Shown here: positions 56,890 through 64,000 of the stretch, in pieces
Numbering within the stretch: position 1 is the stretch's first letter
Layout of the letters: the number at the start of each line of letters is the position of its first letter
From: Cephalotrichum gorgonifer
Taxonomy: Eukaryota; Ascomycota; Sordariomycetes; Microascales; Microascaceae
Length of the DNA stretch: 64,000 nt
Assembly: GCA_900312665.1 (NCBI GenBank)
Contig: ONZQ02000002.1
Coordinates: forward strand, 2,629,863 to 2,693,862
Direction of reading: 5' to 3'
Notes under the pieces: model-generated
What the model saw: the letters and a program-made list of their open reading frames with translations, nothing else
What the model was told of the DNA's origin: nothing
Databases searched by the model: none
Position numbers and translations under genes: made by a program

Positions 56890-58698
56890 TTAGTACCGGC
56901 GATCCTGCTCATACCCCTGATTTTGGCGATGTCCGTAATTCTGCTGGTAATCTTGATTCTGCTGGTAGCCTTCATTCCGTTCGTATCCCTGATCCTGCCG
57001 ATAACCCTGGTCCTGCTGATAACCCTGATTATGCTGGTAGCTCTGAGGCGGGTTCGACTGGTACTGCTGGTGATGATCCTGCTGAGGGGACTGGTACTGG
57101 GAGGGTCGAGATTCCTGGTAGGAGTCGTACTGCTGAGGTCGAGAGCCGTGATAGGAGTCATGCTGCTGGGGTCGAGATTCCTGATAGGACTCGTGCCTCT
57201 GAGGGCGGTAATCCTCTTGCTGCTGATGATAGTTGGGTCGGTCGTCTTCGCGGCGCTGATCTTGCGAAGGACGGTTGTATCCCTGCTGAGTATGCGCCTG
57301 TCCACCATGCTGTTCATGGGGAGGGGGAGAAACGCGGCCTCCTTGCGAATAAGGTTTGTTCCCACCGCCGAGTTGTTGGGTGCTCGTGGACGGCGCACCA
57401 ACGCTCACGCCCTCGTTACCAATATCATCCGGCACGGATATCTTGACCTTGGGCAGGTACTTCTGCACCTTCTGCTCCACCATGCTCTGCACAAAGACCC
57501 AGCTCTGGCGTTCGAATTTTCGATGCCCACCATTCACGACCCCGAGGATGCTCTCCCGTAGAGTCTCCTGCACCTTCCTCACAAGGTCGCGGATCTTACT
57601 GACCAGCTTCGCCTTGATATCATCGCCGAAGCCGCGGTCTGTATTAGACCCAGCGTCGCGGTCGAGCTTCGAGTCGAAGGGGTTTCCACCGAGGATCTTC
57701 TCAAGCGGGCGCTGGAAGACATCGGGCAGTAGCTCGAATAGCTGCTTCTCAATCTCGCCTAGAATCTTGCGGAACTCGAGACGGACTTCCCTGTGGACCC
57801 TGGCGAGACCCGTACTCAACTTGTCGCTGATGACCTTGGAGAAGCCGCCGCCGCTTTCTCCATCGTCGCCGTCGCGATCCCCATCACCGAGGCTCCTCGA
57901 AGATCCCTCGTTGGAGCTCTTCATACTCCCGAATAGGCCACCAATCCCTTTTACCAGGTCCTTGACCTGCTCTTCGATTTCGCCCTTGGCACCGTCGCCG
58001 ATATCCCGCGTGCTCACATTTCCTCGCAGCCAGCGCTTTATGTGGTCCAGCGCAATGCGGGTAAACTGCTCGGCGATGGGCTGGTGCTGCTCTCGAAGCT
58101 TCGCGCCGACTATTTCTTTGATCTCGGGGCTGATAAGGCGCGCCTTCTCCTCCGGGTTGCGCGAGGCGTCTTTGACGGTGTTGCTGAGCACTCCGAGAAG
58201 CCCGTCAAGCTCGAACTTCTGGCCTCCGGATCCTCTGTTGTCGTCCATGTGGTCTTGAACGGCGTTGATGGCAGCGGAGAGGAAGCCCTTGGCTAGACTG
58301 GAGGCGTCATTATCCCCGCCCCCACGGGAACGGTTCTCACCCGAGCCACCGCGGCCCTCGGTGAGATCGAAAATGTCGCGCAGGTCATCGCTTGCTCCGT
58401 CGGTGATGTCACTGAAGCTGCGCGTGAGCTTGGCGATCTCGTCGGCGAACGGTAGCGACTGCCCACCATAAGAATCTGGGGCGGCACCGTCCAGGTTACG
58501 GGAGTTCTTCGAGCCGCCCCCGTCCTTGTTGAAAAGCGAGCGGAATGCGTCGACGACCTGGGCCTCTAAGGTGTCGATGGTCTTTGTTTGGAAAGTCTCG
58601 AGCTCAGACGTGATGCGGGGCAGAATTTGGGGGGTAAGCGAGTCGACGTACTCATCCACCTTCTTCATCAACACCTCGGGGACGCCGCGGGAAGACAT
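56890..58698 (-). CDS. Helical protein with prion-like Gln/Tyr tail
   Basis: An intronless frame; the ATG at 58698 gives 602 aa starting MSSRGVPEVLMKKVDEYVDS. The first about 420 residues are predicted mostly helical and mildly amphipathic, with blocks such as LPRITSELETF, DLVKGIGGLFG and ELLPDVFQRPLEKILGG, and a Gly/Asp/Ser-rich insert near 125-150. From about residue 450 the protein becomes low-complexity, with repeats DSYQESRPQQ/DSYHGSRPQQ and then GYQQ/DQGYRQ hexapeptides to the end; this resembles a prion-like or phase-separating tail. I know similar uncharacterised proteins from other filamentous ascomycetes but no function. The frame extends 24 codons upstream into leader sequence. The plus-strand Ile/Leu/Val-rich frame over the tail is a shadow. 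Confidence 0.85.
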   Translation of the reverse strand: MSSRGVPEVLMKKVDEYVDSLTPQILPRITSELETFQTKTIDTLEAQVVDAFRSLFNKDGGGSKNSRNLDGAAPDSYGGQSLPFADEIAKLTRSFSDITDGASDDLRDIFDLTEGRGGSGENRSRGGGDNDASSLAKGFLSAAINAVQDHMDDNRGSGGQKFELDGLLGVLSNTVKDASRNPEEKARLISPEIKEIVGAKLREQHQPIAEQFTRIALDHIKRWLRGNVSTRDIGDGAKGEIEEQVKDLVKGIGGLFGSMKSSNEGSSRSLGDGDRDGDDGESGGGFSKVISDKLSTGLARVHREVRLEFRKILGEIEKQLFELLPDVFQRPLEKILGGNPFDSKLDRDAGSNTDRGFGDDIKAKLVSKIRDLVRKVQETLRESILGVVNGGHRKFERQSWVFVQSMVEQKVQKYLPKVKISVPDDIGNEGVSVGAPSTSTQQLGGGNKPYSQGGRVSPPPHEQHGGQAHTQQGYNRPSQDQRREDDRPNYHQQQEDYRPQRHESYQESRPQQHDSYHGSRPQQYDSYQESRPSQYQSPQQDHHQQYQSNPPQSYQHNQGYQQDQGYRQDQGYERNEGYQQNQDYQQNYGHRQNQGYEQDRRY

Positions 58699-60871
58699 TG
58701 TGGCTGAATTTGTCTCGGGGATATTTGAGCTAGTGAGAGATATGGTGCTAACCTTAATCCTGCAAGGCAAAAGGTATTACTGCCGTTGACGAGGGGCCAG
58801 GAGAATCTGTGCCTGACTGAGTTGTGGCGTTGTCGTCGGGCTCAGAGCTGACGTCAGCTCAGGCACAAACTAGATACAAGTACCTGGTAACTAAGCTCTA
58901 GCTTTGTTTTCTGCGTTTAATTTTTATAGTTTTTTTTTTTTTCTTTTTTTCTTTAGCTTTCTCTCCATTGTGGAACCTGTTGATAGTATTAATTCTTAAC
59001 CTCAGATAAGGTTAACTGGTCCAAAGCATAAGACCGATGCTCCAAGATTGAGCCCCGATGTTGTGCAGAAAGCCCCTCTGAGATAGAAAAATACTTGCGT
59101 TTGCTAGATGGCGGGGTTACGCCCAGCTTGGCGCCACACCGCCCGCCACGACTAGCTTAGCATCTCCAACTAAACCAGGGAGGACATTAAATAGTTGATA
59201 TTTTGGCTGGACGTGCTGCGTATTATCCATACCCATACTTCATTTTCAGCATCGGAATTGTGAGATTCGTCGAAGTGTTTCCATTGGCTTCTTATCGACA
59301 CGAAGCTTGCATCGCCGCGAGCTGGAAGTCATTTGTGTGCGAGACTCAACGTCGCCACATCGTTTGGCTGGAATGGAACCAAGGCAAGCGAACTTCCCCT
59401 CCATAATAACTTCTCTCTTGACCCCCGTCTTACTGGCAGCAGAGTGGTCATATATGTAATGGATAGTAGCATTATCAGCGCCGCTCCCGAAGCACGAGCC
59501 ACCTAGATAAGATGAGTGTAACTGTCGCACTGTACTTGTCGACCCAGGAGTACCTCGACTGGGAAGCGAACATAGTTCCAGGAAGAAATATGGATTAGGG
59601 AAGCTTGAGAGCTAACTCGTCCCCGTACTCCAAAGGCCGATGATGTAATGGATGGAGGTGTCTGACACACTCACGCCACAGCAAAAGTTCTGTAAGTCTT
59701 CGTGAGGCTAGATGATTTCTTAAGGAAGGTGTGTTCCATTTCGGAGCTCCGAACAAAAAGTGCCAAGAGATCACCGGATACGAAGCCGATATCAGGCAGG
59801 GCTGGCTCCCAACCTTTGGGTCTCCCAGGCCCAACTGGGAGTTCATTTCCGGATTCGAGCGATATTCTTCCAGCCGGTCAGCATAAAAAGCGGGGAATGC
59901 ATCCCGCCATTATTATGGTACATATCTCGGGTTGTAATCTCTGCGGGGCAGGCACCTTTCACAGATGCTTGTTCACCGCGTCTCTCAAGATGCGCTCACC
60001 CTAATAAAGCAATTTAAAACGGATCCTCCCAAGTGATGGCTGGTAATAATATGAGGTCACTTCGGACTTGATGGAATGCAATTATCAGTACGAGTAACTT
60101 CCAGACATCCTTATCGTAGATAAGAGTACTAGAATTTCAATCCTTGTAAGCAGTCTCTGTTCTGGCATCTAGACCAAAGTACATGTAAATAAGCAGGAGC
60201 TACTATTATACCTTCCCATCTATAATACCACCTGCCCCTGACATGATGTGCTCTTCCAACAACACATAACTCAGTTCCCCACAGCGGCCCTTTTGCCGAG
60301 GCCCCTCACCTCCTCCACGGCAAGCACCTACGTGAGCGGGACGTGAGCTCGTGCTCTGCTGCAGGTCTTGGCTCAGGTGCTATCTAATTGGCTGCGCCCC
60401 TGGGATTGTGACTTTCTTCTTTAAGCATTTCAACCTGCCCGTATTAGCCTAGCTCCGATGGTCCCGGCTTTTGCATTAGTTCCCTCCCAGATTAATTTAT
60501 ATTTATGGAGAACGGCATTCGCTCGCGACCAGGCCCATTCATCTTAACAGAAGTTCCCGCGCTACCATAAACGGCAACCCCCGGGAGATCTTCCCCTCAA
60601 CCAGCGTACAGGTTATCGCACCGCGCGATACGTATTTTGGAAGGTGAGCTGCGGGGGACCAATTGTACTATTGGAGGTGGTGCGCATTAGGTCTCTGATA
60701 ACGGGACATTTGTGTCTTGGTATTTGTGGTGCGCGTGGTTGTATTTAACCTTATGGCGATCCCCCCTACATAAAGTATGCTTTGTTTACGCTCGTCTCCT
60801 CATCTTCTCGCCCCCCCCCGCCGTAATACCCCGCCTCTCATTTCCTCCAACGTCATCTCGTGTGCGCAAAG
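58699..60871. other. Divergent intergenic region, 2.2 kb
   Basis: Promoters of the Gln/Tyr-rich protein (minus) and the aminopeptidase (plus). It contains T-rich tracts at 58929-58955. Several short frames exist without recognisable features. No gene called. Confidence 0.5.
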
Positions 60872-62547
60872 ATGAAGACCTCCACTCTTTCTTCCATCGC
60901 CCTGGCGCTGCCGGCTCTGACGGCCGCGTCTAAGCACAAGCCGCCAAAGACTTGCAAGAAGCTCGTTGATTCGGAGAGCCTCCAGGAGCTCGTCACCCTT
61001 GACGGTCTCCTCGCTGGGTCTCAGAAGCTCCAGGATATCGCGGACGCCAATGGTGGGACCCGCGTCTTCGGTAGCACTGGCCACAACGCCACGGTTGACT
61101 ACATCTACGACACCCTGAAGGCCACCGGCTACTTCACCGTGACCAAGCAGCCCTTCACGGAGATCTTCGCCTCTGCCTCTGGCAGCGTTGCCGTAGACGG
61201 AAAGGATACGGCGTTCACGCCTATGACGTACACCCCCGGCGGGGAGTACAGCGGACCCCTCGTCCTGGCTCCCGGCCTCGGGTGCGAGGTCACGGACTAC
61301 CCTGCGGAAGTCAAGGGTGCTGCGGCTCTGATTCAGCGTGGCACCTGTACCTTCGGCCAGAAGGCTACCAGTGCCAAGGCGGCCGGCGCTGCGGCTCTCC
61401 TGGTTTACAACAACGAGCCCGGTGAGCTGAGTGGTACGCTCGGCGAGCCTTTCGGCGAGTACGCCCCTGTCGTGGGTATCAGCCTGGAGGACGGTGAGGC
61501 CCTCGTCGCTTCGCTCGAGGCTGGGGAGGTCAACATTGACTTCAAGCTCGACGCGGTCATCGAGGACCGTGTCAACTTCAACGTCATCGCCGAGACTAAG
61601 AAGGGTGACCACGACAACGTCCTCGTCATTGGAGGGCACTCGGACTCAGTCACGGCTGGTCCCGGTATTAAGTAAGTGGGATCAAGAAGCTTCATGATAT
61701 CGTGTTTCTTTTTCTTTCTCTCTTTTGCTAACAATTATTTCTCTCTAGCGATGACGGATCTGGCATCATCGGAGTACTGAACGTTGCTCTCGGCCTCACC
61801 AAGTTCTCTGTTAAGAACGCCGTCCGCTTCGGGTTCTGGGGAGCTGAGGAGTATGGCTTGCTCGGGTCGTACGCCTACATCAAGTCGATCAACGGAACGG
61901 AGGGTGAGCTTGCCAAGATCAGGGCTTATCTCAACTTCGACATGGTACGTCTCCTGACCCCACGTTTCGCCTCCGTTTCATAGACAAACCAGATATACTA
62001 ACACTTCTCCTCTCCCCCTGAACAGATTGCCAGCCCCAACTACATCCTTGGTGTCTATGATGGCGACGGCAGCGCCTTCAACACCACTGGTCCCGCTGGG
62101 TCTGATGTCCTTGAGCAGGACTTCGTGGACTTCTACAAGGCCAACGGTTTCGGCTCTGTCCCCTCTGAGTTTGATGGTCGCTCCGACTACGGCCCCTTCA
62201 TCGAGAACGGGATTGCTTCCGGTGGTCTCTTCACTGGTGCCGAGGGCATCATGACCGACGAGGAGGCCGAGCTTTTCGGTGGCAAGGCTGGCGTCGCGTA
62301 CGACGTTAACTACCATGGCCCCGGTGACACCATTGACAACTTGTCGCACGATGCGTTCCTCCTCAACACTAAGAGCATCGCTAACTCCGTTGCCAAGTAT
62401 GCCGTGAGCTGGGACTCGTTCCCCACCGTTGACTTGGCGAAGAGGGGGTGGACTGAGAAGAGCTCGAAGACGATTAAGAAGCGGGAGCATTCTCACGCCC
62501 CGGGCTCTGGTCACACCGGAGCTTGCGGAGGTGGTGTTCCCATTTAA
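60872..62547 (+). CDS. Secreted M28 aminopeptidase with PA domain
   Basis: Exons are 60872-61671, 61749-61944 and 62026-62547, giving 505 aa; introns are 77 and 81 nt. The ATG at 60872 opens a signal peptide (MKTSTLSSIALALPALTAAS). A protease-associated (PA) domain (about residues 130-220; GKAAALIQRGTCTF-like) sits inside the M28 peptidase. Zn ligands are seen as His/Asp in IGGHSDSV, Asp in NDDGSG (formed across the first splice), the catalytic Glu pair in FWGAEEYG, Asp in LNFDM and a His in NYHGPGDT. The enzyme removes N-terminal residues, often Leu, from peptides outside the cell. It complements the secreted M14 carboxypeptidase elsewhere in the window. The C-terminus carries a basic, His-rich extension. 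Confidence 0.94.
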
Positions 62548-63180
62548 GCAAGTTTTGTTATGGCTGGCGGTATGCGTAACACTCTGCAGGTAGTAATAGT
62601 CTTAACGAGGAGTTTCATGTGGGAATGGGTTGGCGATAATTGCAGGGTTACGACATACTTCTAGTACATTAATAATGAGATTCACCTGGACCCATGATAC
62701 TGATCCTTGCCCATGTAGTTGACCTCTGATAAAATCGCTAATCACAGTTGGACTCTGCTTTGTCGCGGTGAACCAACTTGAGAGTCAAAGCACTACAGTA
62801 GAGTTATTTTCCTGTGGTGGAGATGGTCCTCGAGCCGGAGTTCCCTGGTTCGTTGCGCTAACTAAGCAATGAAGGGCGCAAGGTTGGGCATAGGTAGTTC
62901 GAGCTGGAAATATCCTATATCCTTGTACCCTCCAAAACACGTTACCAACTGATTCACGACAAGAAGGCCGGGCACTCAGGCAAAACTAGGTATTTCATTA
63001 TACATCTAATTTAACTTAGTCTACCGATAGGCTCATCGATTGGGATCACATACACAATCACCGGATTTTATATGTGTGCTGGTTCTAGGTATGTCTCGAA
63101 GGTGGAGCAAATGGGGTGATTGGACGGTTTTCCTTTGAATGCTTAACCCTAGTACCTATCCTATAGATGAAGAACCTAAT
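62548..63180. other. Convergent intergenic region
   Basis: Shared 3' region of the aminopeptidase and the GH36 gene. No gene seen. Confidence 0.5.
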
Positions 63181-64000
63181 TTAAACGACGTGGAAGAGGC
63201 GAGCGCACGTCGTGTTAGGCAGCTTTAGATTCAAGTCGGAGCCATCCCACGTGGACTCAGTCTCAAAGCGAGTAGGATACAGCAGGGTCGCCTCACTCTC
63301 GGCGCCAGCGCCGAGGGACTTCAACGGGATATCCTTCTCTGTAGGCCCGCCCCTCCTCCAAACAGCCAGGTAGGTTCCGTTGGTCTTCGTCTTCAGTCCG
63401 AGAGCGAGCCAGTCATCGTGCCATCGAGGCAGACCAAGTGGCCACACACCATGCGAGTCTTTCAGGTCTCCACGAATCTCCTTGTATACGTCCATCCCCT
63501 CCATGATGAGGCTCAGCTGATCCTCACTAAGGTGGTCCAGGCGGCCGCTCAGGTAGACACGTCCCAGCATGCTGTTGACGACCGTCAACGCATTAATCTC
63601 GTCACTCCACTCCCCCTGCGGATAGGCCCAAGTCCCGCTCTGCTCGGGCGTGACTGCCGTTGGAAGGACCGCCGATATGGCCGCATACAGAGACGGGTGC
63701 TGCTGATCGCTAGTAGACTGGATAGAGTGCACCGACAACATCGCATAGTCCATGCGCTGCGCGCCGCTCGAGCAGCTCTCAATCACGAGGCCAGGGTACT
63801 TGTCTAGGAGCGACCGCACCCACGCGAGGTAGGCGCGCCCGTGCTCGAGTGCCGCCACGCCGGAGGACTGGCCGTCGACGTCCGTTCCCTGCATGACCTC
63901 AATGTTGTAGTCGAACTTGAAAAAGCCCGCACCGAAGTTGACAATGAGGTTGTGCATCACCTCGTTCATCCATTCGATTGTCGCGGGGTGGCGATAGTCG
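63181..64000 (-). CDS. GH36 alpha-galactosidase, 5' part missing
   Basis: The minus-strand frame is open to the right edge, so the N-terminal part lies outside the window; the visible part is the C-terminal about 273 residues. It carries the catalytic nucleophile Asp in FFKFDYN, the conserved ESCSSGAQRMDYAMLS block, the acid/base Asp in IQSTSDQQ, the LGRVYLSGRLD block and the beta-sandwich C-terminal domain. Members hydrolyse terminal alpha-1,6-galactose from raffinose-type sugars or galactomannan side chains. The ATG at 63969 is internal, because coding continues past it with HPATIEW. Secretion cannot be judged. Confidence 0.9.
   Translation of the reverse strand, partial: DYRHPATIEWMNEVMHNLIVNFGAGFFKFDYNIEVMQGTDVDGQSSGVAALEHGRAYLAWVRSLLDKYPGLVIESCSSGAQRMDYAMLSVHSIQSTSDQQHPSLYAAISAVLPTAVTPEQSGTWAYPQGEWSDEINALTVVNSMLGRVYLSGRLDHLSEDQLSLIMEGMDVYKEIRGDLKDSHGVWPLGLPRWHDDWLALGLKTKTNGTYLAVWRRGGPTEKDIPLKSLGAGAESEATLLYPTRFETESTWDGSDLNLKLPNTTCARLFHVV

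Noticed and set aside
31381..64000. Possible secondary-metabolite cluster
   Set aside because: A zinc-cluster regulator and oxidoreductases occur, but no polyketide synthase, NRPS, terpene synthase or similar core enzyme is present.

Overview
The window is nuclear DNA of a filamentous ascomycete (Pezizomycotina, most likely Sordariomycetes). The evidence is short phase-consistent introns of 50-210 nt with GTRNGT donors and CTAAC-like branch sites, GC-rich genes separated by AT-richer spacers, secreted plant-wall hydrolases, and a linker histone with an alanine/lysine-rich tail. No operons, CRISPR arrays, tRNA or rRNA genes were found. Exon boundaries were derived by hand by requiring consensus splice sites, an unbroken frame and continuous family motifs.

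Layout. 0-5.3 kb is almost gene-free (GT microsatellite, 16-G run, one doubtful ORF). 5.3-14.6 kb holds a PDR-type ABC transporter, a small single-pass Pro/Gln-rich membrane protein and an LCCL-domain multispan membrane protein. After a 3-kb gene-free tract comes a short beta-carbonic anhydrase (17.7-18.4 kb), then a TpA-rich spacer. 20.2-27.1 kb carries three minus-strand genes: a proline-rich protein with NPF motifs, a secreted M14 carboxypeptidase and histone H1. After a 4.2-kb spacer with a 9-bp minisatellite come a phosphoinositide phospholipase C, an acidic F-box-like protein and an AMID-type FAD oxidoreductase (31.4-36.5 kb). 37.5-38.3 kb is a MYND zinc-finger gene broken by two in-frame TAG codons. 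39.8-47.1 kb holds a secreted GH5 cellulase, a C2H2 zinc-finger protein, a D-2-hydroxyacid dehydrogenase and a 93-residue Asn/Ser/Tyr-rich protein.

48.5-56.4 kb is the most coherent functional group: a secreted GH106-like glycoside hydrolase and a secreted GDSL esterase transcribed divergently from a shared 1-kb promoter with two CreA-type motifs, followed by a Zn(II)2Cys6 transcription factor. This looks like a small pectin/side-chain-degrading locus with its own regulator. The remainder is a 602-residue protein with a prion-like Gln/Tyr tail, a secreted M28 aminopeptidase and the 3' part of a GH36 alpha-galactosidase running off the right edge.

No secondary-metabolite core enzyme was seen. 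The items most worth a second look are the MYND gene with stops that fit repeat-induced point mutation (RIP), the GH106/GDSL/regulator group, a frame-neutral intron that splits a zinc finger, the two low-complexity proteins and a diverged 83-bp tandem duplication.
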